Assembly (NCBI RefSeq): GCF_040802235.1 | Contig: NC_133164.1 | Location: forward strand, 89,582,302 to 89,646,301 | Source: Manis javanica | Lineage: Eukaryota > Chordata > Mammalia > Pholidota > Manidae | Direction: 5' to 3' | Length of the DNA: 64,000 bases | Shown: piece by piece, positions 46,231 to 58,606 of the stretch | Numbering within the stretch: the stretch's first letter is position 1 | How the letters are laid out: the number at the start of each line of letters is the position of its first letter | Notes under the pieces: model-generated | What the model was told of the DNA's origin: nothing | The model's database searches: none | Seen by the model: the letters and a program-made list of their open reading frames with translations, nothing else | Translations under genes and position numbers: made by a program

Positions 46231-48205
46231 ATCTGTATTTTTTTCAGTGAGCATGTAGCCTTTTAGAGTTAGAAAGACAAAAAGGCAAATTGGGAAAATA
46301 TTTCCTTTTGGGAAAAAAGAAGAGTTTAATACAGAAGACAAAAGGAACAATATTTCCTAGTGGGCTTTGTGGTATTGGTGCAAAAGCTTGCCTTGAGCTT
46401 CCTGAGCCCTCCATCCCCACTATACAGGCTTCTGACCATTTCATCCCAGAATGAAGTTGGCTTGCTAGAGATCTTTAAATGCCAACAGAAGCAGAAAATG
46501 CTCAGTAAATGGAAATTTATTATTTTTAAAAAGAGCCTATTTTATTCCTTAGCTAATCTTGAAAACTATTTTAAGTTTCTTCCCTTGTGAAACTTTTGTG
46601 ATTTCAGGCTTATTTTGGCTTTAAATCATGGCAGTTTTCCTATTACTATTAATGGCAAGCATATATAAGGAAAAACTGAGTTTCATGGATTCTTCACAAC
46701 GGTTCCAGTGAGAGCTTGAGTTAAATATAATGTCTCGGGGGAATCCTGGGACCCGGGGCCTCCCCTCTGCCCACATCTTTGAGCACCCTCCTCGGCTGCC
46801 ACAGAGCCCCTGCTCCTCCTTCAGCCCAGTGACTCAGCCTTCCTAATGACCAAACTCTCTTCCTTTACTCTTGTCTTCCCAAAGCCACTTTCCCTTCTGG
46901 TTTCTCTGGTTCTTGTCACTTGTGCCTTTTCACTTTTCATGCCTTTGGGGAAAAACTAAAACCAAATCAAACCACCACCTTTGTTTGCAGCCACTGCCAG
47001 CCTTTAGGAGGGGTGTTGTGTGTCCCTGGCTCACCTCCCAGCCCCAGAGCAGTGCCCTGTGCAGCCGGTTGGAGGGTCCAGGCTCCCCACGGAGGCTGGC
47101 CCCTCTGCCTAGCTGCAGTCGTGCCCACCGGCCCTGCCAAGTGGCCTCATGACACAGGCCGTGTGGGGATCCAACCTCCCAGGGGCTCCTGCAGCTGCGT
47201 CCAGACCCCAGGGGCCAGGTATCATTTCCCCACATGCCCCCGGCAGTCCAGGCCACTCTTCCACACAGGCTTCCTTTAGCCCGGTAGCCTGCAGGTATGC
47301 ATCCTTAGTGGTCCTTGCCTCTAAGGCAACAGCCAGCTCCTGTGCTATTTGCTCTCCTCTCTAGCTCTCAAACCGCTATGATAAACATTCTACAGTGGAG
47401 GAATTCTGGGCTCAGTGCATTTGCATGACGTGCTCTGTTCCATGTTTTCAGCACCCTGAGCATTGGGATTGTACATTTATGCTTGGAGTTTCCCAACATC
47501 ACACAACTGGATTGGAATGGTTCTCTGTCCTGCCTCTCACAGGTGTCCTGGCTCAGCTGTCCCTCCCAAGGCCTGTTACAAAAGCCTGCAGTGTCCCCGG
47601 AGCTCCCTGACATGGGGCTGGGAGATGCAGTGCTCTCTTCCTGCTGCAGGATCTGAATTGCCAGATCCGGGAGGACACAGCAGTGTGAGTTGAGGCTGGT
47701 GTCTCTCTCTGAGGGTGGGCAGAGCAGTGGGGCAGGTAGTGTCAGGGTGAGAGAGGGCCCAGAGCCTGGCCCAGATGGGCGGAGCTCCTGGAAAGCAGAG
47801 TTGAGCCTCCTTGCTGCTGGGGGCGGGCAGGGCAGGGAGCCTGGGCAGAAGGCAGCTGTTTTGCAGATTCTTGTGTTTCCGGGCAAAGGCACCTCCCTAA
47901 CATAGCTCAGGCCTGGGCAGGGCTGGACCTGAAAGGGCCAGGGACTTGGAGCAGGCGGGTCTGACACCTGCGCAGCGCCCCGGCTTGCCCCGTCAGCAGG
48001 TTACCATGGCTATCACGCAGGCCTCCGTTTAAATTCATTTTATTACTCTCCCAGCAGCCGTGCACTCAGTGCTGGGAGCTGCTCTCCTTTCTTCTTTTGT
48101 CCATTTCTTCCAGTCCATGTATGCTCGCTGCTGTTGTCACGGCTACACAAACCCAAGGGTACGTTCACATCCTGTCCCGGAAACTCTGCTCGTTTTCAGC
48201 CGGGG
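46231..48205. other. Unassigned intron 2 tract, GC-rich in part
   Basis: 46.7-48.0 kb is GC-rich with overlapping open frames on both strands (longest 199 codons, minus, 47368-47967). No domain, splice pattern or repeat was recognised, so none is annotated as a gene. Confidence 0.4.
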
Positions 48206-48209
48206 CGGC

Positions 48210-48400
48210 GCCCACCCTTGCTGCTCAACGTGGGGTCTTTGGATCAGCTGCACTAGTGTCCCCTGGGAGCTTGTCACACATGGAGTTCTGGGCAAGCTGA
48301 TCCTATTGAATCAGAACCTGCATTTAAGTCTCCCAGGTGGATGGCTTGCCCATTACGATTCAAGAAATTCTGCTTAGATCACCGCTCCTCAAACCATCTG
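48210..48400 (+). mobile_element. MER5A-like hAT DNA transposon
   Basis: gtcccctgggagcttgtcac, ctattgaatcagaacctgca, tttaagtctcccaggtggat, then ccgctcctcaaaccatct at the right end. Confidence 0.5.
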
Positions 48401-49174
48401 TGACAAAAGACCCATTTTAAAAACATTTCTAACCGGTCACAGCCCAGGACCTTTGTAAAATACAATACAAATGCATTGTTAGAAAATGAAATGAAAATAA
48501 AGCCTAAAGTTACATACAAAATACAAGACTCATTTAAAAAAATTAGCCTCCCGCCCTCCTTTCATCCACTGTCCACCTTGCTCAGCACCTGAGGCAGCTG
48601 ACCTTCGTGGGCTCCCCTCCCCTGAGCTTTAGGCAGAGTTTGGCTGGTGGGAGGCATATGCAGGTGCTCAGAGGGCAGGAGCAGAAACTGGGCATCGACT
48701 CCCCACACTGCGGCATCTCTTGGCTCCTGCAGGCACCTTGCTCCTACCCCCACGGCTGTCTCAGCGTCAGTTTCTGCTTCCTCTCCTTGCCTTTCAGGCA
48801 GGGTGGGAACAGCTGAGTCTCAGGTGTCCTTAGCTCTGAGGGCCTTCACCCCCACGAGAAGGCTTCCCTCACTCCTGCCCACTCCTTCGCAAATAGCTGC
48901 TTTATTAAACTTTCCTCAGTTACTTCCTTCTAGCCCGTGCGCCCGTCTCCTGCTGGGGCTCTAAGTTAACACCCCGCACTCTGACTTGCAAAGGATGCTT
49001 TCCAACTGGTTGAAATTTACCCAGATCCCCCAGTTGTCATCTCTGAAAGAAGGAAAGGACATTTTTGAGGTGGTGACTCACTAGAATTTTTTAAAAAGTA
49101 CTTGTAACGTGAGTGTGTGTGGGGAGGGAGCGGGGAGCCCATTGAAGTATGACTATGAAATAAGGAATAGCTTT

Positions 49175-49250
49175 GTGTTCCTTTCCCTAGAGAATGCCTG
49201 GTGCATAGAAATAATTCAGTGAATGTATGTTTACTGTATGAGTGAATGAG
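49175..49250 (+). repeat. L2 3' tail
   Basis: gcctggtgcatagaaataat, then gtttactgtatgagtgaatg. Confidence 0.5.
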
Positions 49251-49489
49251 GATACAGAGAGATTTTTACTTATATCTCCCAGTTTACAAATGTCCCTCAC
49301 ATACCACAAGCCATACATATGCAATAGATTTATCACTTGTAATTTGGAACATATTGAAGATATGATGAAAAATGTAACTTATGGTCATTTATTTAGAAAT
49401 TTAGAAAAATAGGTGGTAGGAAGAAGGTATGTTGCTTTATTCCTTATGGTAGATAAGCTCATAAATCTATGGAAATTCTTCAACATTAG

Positions 49490-49578
49490 CTTCACAAGAT
49501 GAGGCAGGATGAATAATTTTCAATAATTTCACAAGATGAAGCAAGACGTTAATCTTACTTCACAAGATGAATAACTTA
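49490..49578 (+). repeat. Three spaced copies of a ttcacaagatga motif
   Basis: cttcacaagatgaggcagga (about 49490), tttcacaagatgaagcaaga (about 49527) and cttcacaagatgaataactt (about 49559). Confidence 0.7.
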
Positions 49579-49609
49579 GAATTAAATATCTAAGTTTTAT
49601 GGCAGCTAT

Positions 49610-49830
49610 AATTCAAATTTAATGCTAATGTGCTTACTATGCCAGAAACTGGCTCTTTTCAAATATTAACTCATTTGATCCTCACTACAACCTTGTAAGG
49701 TAGGTCCTTATTTTCTAGAAGAGAAAACTGAAGCTCAGAGATGTGCAGCCTCCCGGTGTCACATGACCTATGACTAACAGTCCCAGGTCAGCACGCAGTG
49801 GACCCAGGATTTGCACCTGGGCAGCCTGGC
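49610..49830 (-). repeat. MIR SINE
   Basis: tttgatcctcactacaacct, gagaaaactgaagctcagag and gacccaggatttgcacctgg are reversed MIR landmarks. Confidence 0.8.
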
Positions 49831-51475
49831 TGCAGAGCCAGCCTCCGATATGCTGCAGTGATAATGCACTCGATGCTCCCATTCTCTCTGTGCTCCTGCT
49901 CTATGAAACTCTTGTGGCCCTGGGGTATTGGTTATAACTATTGTGGTTCTCCCAGGATACTGGCCATCCACAGTGAAGGTCCTCTGTAAAGATGCATTTG
50001 AAATCCCCTTCATCCCTAAAAAGCTGTACTTTTTTGGGGTATTAAAAAAGAAAACAAAACAAAACATGGACACTGGATCCTGTTACCCCCTTTATATTGC
50101 CTGCTAGAAGCAAATTGATGGCTCTGCTGTGCAAGCGTGTGGAGCTTCATGACCTGCATTTTGTGTACAGATTCCACTATGAGTTCAATACTTCATCCCT
50201 ACCTATAATTTTCCTTTTATGCCTTTCTTTTGTTTGTATTTTGATTTTTGGTAATTTCATATTGCTGTTGCTTTACATCCTTTAGATTTAGGGCTTGAAA
50301 TCCCTACCCAACCTTTTTTTTTTAACAAAGTCAGTGTGGGTGAATACATGCAATGTATTGATGAAATAATGAAATATAATCAGTTTATATTCTAGTAATA
50401 TATTTGGTTGCTACTTAAACTGTCAAGACATATTTTTACCTTCCTCTATGGTTATCCAAAGACTGAAAGATTTGTACATTCATATAGAAATGTTTCTTAT
50501 TTTACAGTGTTAAAGGGTATTTCTGAGTCATTTTGAGAAGTACAGTCCATTCTGTAGAAAGCTGTGTGAGCTGGCTATGGTTCAGTTTTGAATTTGCTTC
50601 TTTTTAACTGGATTGTCACAGGGAAGGTCAACCTCAACTTCAGGCAGAATGACTGAGCATCAGAGGACATCTGAAGAGCATGGCAGGTCATAATTTTTCT
50701 TTTATACTACATAACAGACAAAGGACCTGCTTTTGCTCAGCAATTTCCTTTTTGAACTGATCTGTTGTCTTCTAGAGAAAGTATAACCTTCCATTATAAG
50801 GCCTCATTAGTTATTGTACTTACTGTACTATTGCATTCACAGGTATTTTTTCTTTTGCACCTAAATATTTCCAGTGACAGTGGGATAATAATGTGTGTGT
50901 TGAAAGCTGAGAGTGGGTTTGTTTCTATATAGGGATTCACTATAAGCATTCATATCGTGACTCATAAGGCATTCTTTCAAAAGACTCCTTTCCACCCACA
51001 TTGTACCTCTTCCTAGTTATTATTTCTTGTTAAGAGTTATCACTTACTTTGGAGAACAATCAGGGCTTAATAAAGCATGTTCTATGCTGAAGTTTCTTTC
51101 TTAACATATTATCCTGTGGAAGACAGACTTGCTCACAGAGACTGTAATTTGGCTGCCTGAAGATACTTATTTAGTCCCCCCAACTGGTCTGTAATCATGG
51201 AATGGAGAAGACAGAGCCCATTGTAGGAAAAGCAGGGCCAGCTTTCTACAGAGATGGTTTGGCGACTGTTGGCATGGTGTAATTTCAGGATGTTGAGCAG
51301 GCTGTTCACCATCCCTGGCATTCCTGTAGCTGAGGATTAAAACTATTAAAAGGCTCATGTTGTTGGGAGAGGTAACATAGTGACTTAAAATTCACTTTAG
51401 ACCAGGTTTCCTTAGGAGAAAAAGCAATACCGGCAATGTGCTCTTGATAGAAAAAAGAAGATGTATAATGGTTGG
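49831..51475. other. Unassigned intron 2 tract
   Basis: No repeat or exon recognised; AT-rich. Confidence 0.4.
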
Positions 51476-51479
51476 GCCA

Positions 51480-51610
51480 GTGCTTCTCAACCTTGAACGT
51501 ACATCTGCATCATCAGTCCACGTGAGGATTCTGATGTGGAGGGTTGCAGGTGTAAATCTGCAGATTTGGCATTTCTAAGATGTGCCCTGAGGGCCACGCT
51601 CTGAGCACCG
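51480..51610 (+). mobile_element. MER5A-like hAT DNA transposon
   Basis: cagtgcttctcaaccttgaa opens it in the way MER5A begins, and gatttggcatttctaagat with tgccctgagggccacgctct closes it. Confidence 0.6.
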
Positions 51611-52124
51611 AGGGGCTAGAAGGACTCCCCGCTCATCAGCAGACCTCACTGGAATGTGAAGAGCAAGGTGAAGACCGAGCCGGAAGCAGGGCGGGCAGGA
51701 GAGAAGCTGCGAGAGTGCTGGGTCAGGAAGATGAGGTCAGGAGGGTGGGCAGAGTCTGCAAAGGGCCTTGCTGGGGTAATGGACACTATGCTAGGGACAC
51801 TCGGACCTGGAGATGGGGGCAAAATACCCCTGCAGTCAGGTCACTCTTCATATTCCTCCTGTTCTTGGCTTCCTTTTTTTTTTTTTCTGACTGCTTTTAA
51901 TAGTCTGTCCTTATCCTTGATCTTTGCCATTTCAATTATTATATGTATTGGTGTCGTCTTCCTCGGGCCTGTTCCTGGCTTTCTTGAGCATGGTGCACAA
52001 CTCCTGGCAATGGCAGAACCACCCAGGGAGGAAAGCCTCTTAGAGATAAAGCAGCACACTGCCCCACGTTGGCCTCGTCTGGCCCTATAGCCGCCACTAA
52101 CAGCAGCATCTTAACTGCATAAAA

Positions 52125-52340
52125 ACCCAGGCTCTGGAAGCAGACAGGTGTGGGCTCAAGTCTTTGCTTTGTTACCTGCTCATTGTGTGACTAGAGACAT
52201 GCTCTGCATCTTCTCCAAACGTTAGTTTTGCATCTGTGAAGTACAGAGAGTATTAGTCCCAATACACTATATTGTAAAGGCTACTAAAACATGAGCATTA
52301 GTACCTGGCATATGCTAGCTCTTCAGCAAATTCCAGTTTT
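52125..52340 (+). repeat. MIR SINE, nearly full length
   Basis: ggctctggaagcagacaggt, gggctcaagtctttgctttg, acctgctcattgtgtgacta, tttgcatctgtgaagtacag and agtacctggcatatgctagc are in MIR order. Confidence 0.8.
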
Positions 52341-52682
52341 TCTCTTCCTCCTTCTCCTTCTTACCATTATCTCAGCAGTTCTACCCGACTGACCTTCTTG
52401 CCGCTGCCACCTTTCTCTCCCTTTCCTTGCCACTGCAACCACCTGCCCAGTTTTCCATTTTCTCAACCTTGCATTTCCTCAGGCCCAGCAGTTAGAGCTT
52501 CAGGACTGGGACTCAGCCTCAGGCCAGGGAGCACAGCAGAAGAGCCCTGGGGGGCCAGCTCAGGCATAGCCCTTGGCCAGCCTTGAGCTGTCCTGGTGCC
52601 CCTGCCATCAGGCCACGGCCCCAGACCTTAGCAGCTAGGTCCTCTCCGGCTCTCTCCTTTCCCAGGCTTCTGTGGGAGAATC

Positions 52683-53485
52683 TGTTTCTGACACCAATTC
52701 CCGTATGTGAGGGTAATCCACATATCCAAGCAATTCTACACCATCTGGCTGATCTACAATTCAACTCAATTTTGATACTATCTACTTGGAGATAGCTTCA
52801 GATCCCATAGGTTGAGGGCTCAGTCCTGTAAGATGGCCCCTGCCCCCACTTCACACTCCAGTGGAAAGTCCAGGTTGTCATCTATGCTTCTGTCCAACTG
52901 GCCATAGATTGGAAGTTCCTACAACTCTCTCCTCTGGTTCAATTAATTTGCTAGAGCAGTTCACAGAACTCAGAGAAACATTTTACTTAATAGAGTATTG
53001 GTTTATTATAAAAAGATGTAACCTAGGAACAGCCAGACGGAAGAGATGCATAGGGCAAGGTCCGTGTGCAGGGGTGCGGAGCTTCCATGCTCTCTCTGGG
53101 TATGCATTCTCACCAAACCTCCGTAGGCTTTACCAAACTGGAAGCTCTCTGAACCTTGTCTGTCCTTTTGGGTTTTTATGGAAGCCTCATCACACAGGCA
53201 TGATTGGTAAAACATTGGCCACTGGCACTGATTCAGCCTCTAGCCCCCGACCTGTCCCTGGAGGTCACAGGGTGGGACTGAAAGTTCCAAACTTCTCATC
53301 ATGTGGTTGGCTCCCCTGGGACCCCATCCTTAGGAGACCTAGGGGCTTTCAAAATGACATCATTAACATAATAAAGGGCCAATGGAGTCCCTCTCAAAAC
53401 TTGGGAAATTCTAAGGGTTTTAGGAGCTGTGAGCCAGAAATGGAACAAGACCAAATACATATTTCTTATAAATCACAGTATCACA
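52683..53485 (-). mobile_element. Solo LTR, family A, with probable 5-bp target-site duplication
   Basis: About 800 bp, TG at the left edge and CA at the right, flanked by gaatc (52678-52682) and ggatc (53486-53490). On the minus strand it begins TGTGATACTGTGATTTATAA. Related to the LTR at 1-723. A 227-codon open frame at 52861-53544 is accidental within it. Confidence 0.65.
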
Positions 53486-53674
53486 GGATCCCTCCTGGAT
53501 CTGAGAGCCTTGTTTTCTTTTGCCAGTTATCCAAGAGCCTATAGTCTGTGGTGTGACTTTGATACCAAGTTCTGGAACACAGGGGACTTCCTGCCTGGAG
53601 TTGTGCTGGCTGTCAGAATCTCCACTCTTCCATCCCAGTCCTTGGCATGGGGACCCTTCTTGATTTGATGGGCT

Positions 53675-53790
53675 TGTGGTCCCACCACTCCAACCTCACA
53701 GCCGGCTGACCCCTGAGGGATGGGAACCCCCACACAGGGACATGTTGGTAACTGGAAGCAGGATGGGCAAGAGGCCTGTCCTCGTCACTC
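53675..53790 (+). repeat. Left arm of a 117-bp inverted repeat
   Basis: Matches the reverse complement of 54194-54310 with eight differences (one of them a one-base gap), about 93% identity. The next 400 bp are the loop. Confidence 0.9.
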
Positions 53791-54193
53791 TGGGACCCTT
53801 GATTGATGGGCTTCCCCTGGGTGAGCCTGTCTTTAGGGCAGTGTTTCTCAAATTTAGTCCTCGAATCCCTGTGCTCAGAAGGGGAACCCGTGCTTGGGGC
53901 TTAATGTCATCTTGAAATCCTTAGTAATTGTGTCTTTGAACTTGTGTTGTGTAAGTGAAGTTCAGCGGAGCAGTGGGGCAGGAGCAGCCTGTGAGCCATC
54001 CTCCTCCCCGAACAGGCTCTCGCCCACCTGCTGCTCCAAGCCCTGGCACCTGGGTCCCTCCAGTCCTCCGCCTCCCTGTCCCCACCCTGCTGTCCTTCGC
54101 CTCCGTGAGGGCTGAGAGCAGACTCACAGGTTCACGGCATATGCGCCACGCTGAGGAGGGGCGCAGCACTGCCACCCCTGTCCCAGACTAGTA

Positions 54194-54310
54194 GAATGAC
54201 GAGGACAGGCCTCTCGCCCATCCTGTTTCCAGGTACCAACATGTCCCTGGGTGAGGGTTCCCATTCCTCAGGGGTCAGCCGGCTGTGAGGGTTGGAGTGG
54301 TGGGACCACA
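54194..54310 (-). repeat. Right arm of the inverted repeat
   Basis: Reverse-complement partner of 53675-53790. Outside the arms the flanks do not match. Confidence 0.9.
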
Positions 54311-54639
54311 GGAAGGGGAAGCAGCCCCCTGCCCTGGCCAGGGCACAGCATGTTGTGTCATGTCAACCAGCGGCGAGAGGGAGGGGGATCCTGGTGTGTA
54401 CACAGGCAGGGAATGGCGGGGTGCCCTGGAGCCTGTGAGGGTCTGCACCTACCCAGGGGTACCCCTTTACCTGTGGGAGTGAACATTAACTAGCAAATTA
54501 AGAAAAAAACACACCAGGATAAGCAACAGAGAAACTGTAGAAGAAAGGAAAAAATGTATTTTAGTAGCTTTAAAGGCACTCTTTTCCTACCTTTATACAA
54601 GAGCCCCGGTATTTTCATTTTGCTCTGCAAATTTTTTAG

Positions 54640-54790
54640 CTGGCCCTGTGTCTAGGCCTCACTGCAGACATACTGAATTAGGATTTCTAGCACTGTAACC
54701 TGGGAATCTGCATTTTAACATACTCCGCAGGTGCTTCTAGTGCACACTTAGTGTGAGGGCTCCACAGTATCATTTTGCCCCCAGCTTGGC
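54640..54790 (+). mobile_element. MER5A-like fragment
   Basis: actgaattaggatttctagc, ctgggaatctgcattttaac and aggtgcttctagtgcacact. Confidence 0.6.
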
Positions 54791-54909
54791 TAATTATCCA
54801 GAATTGAATGTAACTTCTCTCAGCTACAGTCATTCTCTAGGTCCCCCATGGGGACTTTGTGTAAAAACAGAAATAACCCAATGCCTCTAAAAATCTCAAC
54901 CTCTACCAC

Positions 54910-55466
54910 TGTTACTCCACGAGGAGGGGGTTCCTCACCCAGAGCAAGTTCCCTATAAATTCGACGGGACCAAATAAAGACAAGGGCAAGAAGGTGGGGG
55001 TCTCAAAGAGGTCCCATGTTTATTCACTCCAGCGCCACTCCCCAGCACAGTGTTAATCCTCTCCCAGCACCAGGGCTCCATGGCTTCCCTCTGCCAGATG
55101 CTGTTCTCTCCTAGTTCTCCTTCCAGTCTTCCCTTCTCCACCCTCCAAGCTCCCAGCACCCCTCTCTGCACTGCTCTCTCCCTGCTCTCATGGACCTCTC
55201 CTTCCATGCCCCTAGTTCAGGGAGTAACTGCGGGTGCGTATCTAGTGACTGGAAGACACCTGACCAATTACATACCAGGGACTGAGGCAAGGAGAGAATG
55301 GGTGTTTCCTCTCCACCCCTCTTCTGGGCCAGTATTCCTGTGAGTGACCGGCCATCTGTCCCCAGTTAAACATACCATAGATGTGCAAACAGGCTTTTAA
55401 ATATATACAATGGGTGCTATTAAGGTCAGGTGGGAATCCTAGTCAGAAAGTTCCATTTTTTCCGCA
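54910..55466 (-). mobile_element. Solo LTR of ERV-L type with 5-bp target-site duplication
   Basis: 557 bp, TG...CA, flanked on both sides by ACCAC (54905-54909 and 55467-55471). A minus-strand AATAAACATGGGACC supplies a polyA signal near 55016-55022. The minus-strand start TGCGGAAAAAATGGAAC resembles that of the ERV at 770-3477. Confidence 0.8.
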
Positions 55467-55471
55467 ACCAC

Positions 55472-57465
55472 CATTTATTTCCAACTTAGTGGGGACAGTA
55501 GGGCCAAACTGGTATGAAATGGGGTCCTCTAAGTTTCAGCCTCTCTGCATTTCCAGCTCATCAGGATTCCAGGTTCTCTGGAAGGAGAGCCTGTCAAGGG
55601 AGCTGGTTTGGTACATGCTGCACCATGTTCCCTTCCTGTCTCAGTGATGTTCCCAGAGAGCAGGGGCTCCACTGGTGCGTGTCTCTGGGTCAGGAGGACA
55701 TGCAGCAGAGCCCACCCTCAACAGGCACATAGCATAAGGGAGATACAGACAGACTTACTGTTTTAACTCACTGGGATGTTGGTGTTGATTGTCACTTAAA
55801 TGCAACCAGCCTGTCATAAGACGCAGACTCTGCTCTAAAGAGTGTGACTGTATGTTTGTATGTATGAATATGTGTGTGTGTGTGTATATGTATATACACA
55901 CACACACACATATAGTTGATATAAATGTGCTATAACATCTAGTTTGAGATCTTCTGTTTTCATGTGCATTATGTTATGAGGGTTCATTGGTACTGTAAAC
56001 GTATCCGTTTCCTTGTTTCTGACCACTGCAGTGTTGGTATTTGTATGGTCATTCATTAAATGATCTTTCAGATTTATTTATTTAATAGAATATTGTCTTT
56101 GGGGAAGGCAGGTATAGGTATAAATGAGGTGTGTGCCAAAAGTTACATCAGATATTTAAAACTCGTATTTCATTTTTTCCCAGAAAAATGTTATAAATAA
56201 GAAGGCCCTCTTAAGCTCTGTCTTAAAAACCCATTTAGTCCTTCATGTAGCTGTAATAGCTGCCACTCCACATTTGCAAGATGGAATGGCATAAACGTTA
56301 TGGCGCTGTGTAATCTGCCCCTCTCCTCGCAATTTTTGGGGTTGGGGGAGAAGAGGTGCCTGCATTGGAGAAAGGCGTAAGGAAGGAAAATGAGCTGGGA
56401 AGAGAGCTGGGGGAGGTTTAGAGATGGGTCCCCAGGACGTGAGAGGGGCAAGTCATTGTGCGGAGGTAAGGTGATGGGACTTTGGGGCTCCACCTTCCTG
56501 AGCCCAGGCCCTCCTTTCCAGAATGCATAGTCGCTCACCCTGTCTACCACCTTGAGATGCGGACCTCATTCCAGGGTGGGGGGGGGCGGCAGATGCTTTT
56601 AGTAGGGTGGTTCCTGCTGGCATGGTGGGTGTTTCTCCCTCAGTGCTCTTCCCCGCCAGCACACAAAGTGGCAGTTTGCTGCACCCACAGCTTCCTGTAG
56701 CTGATTAGCCTGGGGCTGCTGGCTCTAGTTCCTGGTTCCACCCACACCTACCCTGGTGGGTGTCTGGTGCCCCACCCTCTTCTGGCTGTGTCCCACTTCA
56801 CATGCCCTCTGGGACAGGCTGGAATCCCTACCCAGGTCCTCACAGTGTCTTGACCAGAACTGGATTTCAGGAAACTGAGGCTTAGGAAGTGCAACCCACT
56901 CACCTAGAGTCATCTGACGCCTGGCTGGTGCTGAGCTGGGCACAGAGCCCAGGTTTCCTGATACCCATCAAGCGAGGAGCCTGTGTACACCTCACTCTGC
57001 TGCCCAGCCACCTTCACTGACCCCTCCACTACAACCCTTCACACCCAGGCCTGTTCATGGTCCTCATGGGAGCAAGAGCATTTAAGTGGGAGCATTTGGG
57101 GCCTAAGAAGTCTTCTCATGTCCAGATCTAAGAGTTCAGCTGGGGATGTGCCTTTTCATCACAGGGAAAGTGACTTTGAGCTGGCCTGTTTTATGCCAAC
57201 TCAGTCAATCTTTGGGATTTTGACTGATTACCAGCATCACCCTCATCAGGCCACGTGTGGGCCGGGCCCTGGCCTACAGCTACATGTGTATACTCCTGCC
57301 GCAGTTCTGAGCAGACAGGACAGTCAAGCTCACATCCTGTTGTTCACAAGGCCATGTGCACCCTAGCCATGAATATTTATCTAATTACTCCTATGATTAG
57401 AGTTTTAAAAGAAAAGCCCAGTGCTCCAGTAAACATAAATACAGACAGCTAACCAGAGAGGGGGG
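55472..57465. other. Unassigned intron 2 tract
   Basis: No gene or large element recognised. Holds the TG/CA palindrome at 55868-55913. Confidence 0.4.
55868..55913 (+). repeat. Perfect TG/TA/CA palindrome, 22-bp arms
   Basis: 55868-55889 pairs base for base with 55892-55913; only the central GT is unpaired. Confidence 0.9.
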
Positions 57466-57469
57466 AGGC

Positions 57470-57700
57470 AGTGTGGAGAACTACAGGTTGAATAGGCGTC
57501 AGTGGACTTCAGCAGACTGGCTGCAAGGGAGCTCCAAGTGGAGATCAAACAGATGGTTGGAAATACGGGTCTGAAGTCTGTGAGAATTCTGGGCTGGAGA
57601 TAGAAATCGGGAGTGGTGGTGTAAGAGAGTATGACAGGAGGTGGGAACAGAGGTGAGGGAAGGGGATCAGCCAGCGCGCCACCTGTGGAAGAAGTATGGA
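57470..57700 (-). repeat. L2 LINE fragment
   Basis: agctccaagtggagatcaaa, atggttggaaatacgggtct and ctgggctggagatagaaatc match the reversed L2 interior. Confidence 0.5.
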
Positions 57701-58105
57701 TGTGAGGGGGTGAAGGCGGCGGGGTGGAGGGGGTGAGAAGCTGGAAGAGAATTCGGATGGAAGGAGAGCCTTTTCTTTAGGCTGGAAGAGACACTGAAAC
57801 GCTGTGGGAAATGCTCCACCGGAAGGCGGGAGAGGACGGGACCCAGAGCACAGAGGGAGGGATTGCCTGGGGCAGGAATGGGCTCTTCACATCCAGCGGG
57901 AAGGGGAGGTGAGCAGATCCAAGCACACCTGTAGGTTTGCGGGGCAAGTCCCTTCTGGCAGTGCTGGTTTACAGAAGAGTAAGTCCCCTGAGGTGGAAGG
58001 AGTGGAGCTGGGGTGGTGGGTGGGGTTGGAGGAGCCTGAGGCTCAGGCCCGGAAGACGGGCGGAAGCAAAGGCTCTGCACCGTCGGGAGGGACAGCAGGT
58101 GCATC

Positions 58106-58606
58106 TGTTACCGGGAAGGAGGCAGCGCCCTCGGGCCTCCGGAGCAACGGAGGGTCTTGGCTACGCACAGCATAGAAATCAACCGCGAGCCGGGAACAGC
58201 GTGAGGCAGGTTTATTAAGAGGCAGGAGGTAGAGATCATGAAGTGAAGTGGACGCCTCCACAGGCAGAGTAGCCCGTCCCTGGAGTACAATAAACATGTA
58301 GAGTGTGGACCGAATAGTTATGATTTCTCTGGAGAGATTCTTAGAAGGGGGGGAATTTTCCCTATTCGGGCTCCTCCGGAGATTGTCATGACAATTGTGA
58401 ACTGTCATGGTGCTGATGGGAGGGATATTTATAGGTAAATGGGATTTTAATGACGTTAGGGGCATATCCTCCTTCAAATGGGGTGCCAACTTGGTTTGAT
58501 CTAGTTCAGGCCTGTTTCTGTGGCACCTTGCTTATAGCCTGGGCAGCTCTGGACCATTGCACCTGAGCCGGCTTGTCAAGCTAGCTCAGGCCTTCTGCCT
58601 CCATCA
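58106..58606 (-). mobile_element. ERV solo LTR with 4-bp target-site duplication
   Basis: 501 bp, TG...CA, flanked by CATC on both sides (58102-58105 and 58607-58610). On the minus strand it has CTATAAATATCC (TATA-like, near 58424-58435) and AATAAACC (near 58210-58217) in LTR order. A 4-bp duplication fits class I (gammaretrovirus-like) integration. No interior remains, consistent with LTR-LTR recombination. Confidence 0.75.

Noticed and set aside
47368-47967. 199-codon minus-strand open frame in GC-rich intron
   Set aside because: Competing frames on both strands, no recognisable domain or splice context.
52861-53544. 227-codon plus-strand open frame
   Set aside because: Lies almost wholly inside a solo LTR, antisense to it, with no domain.
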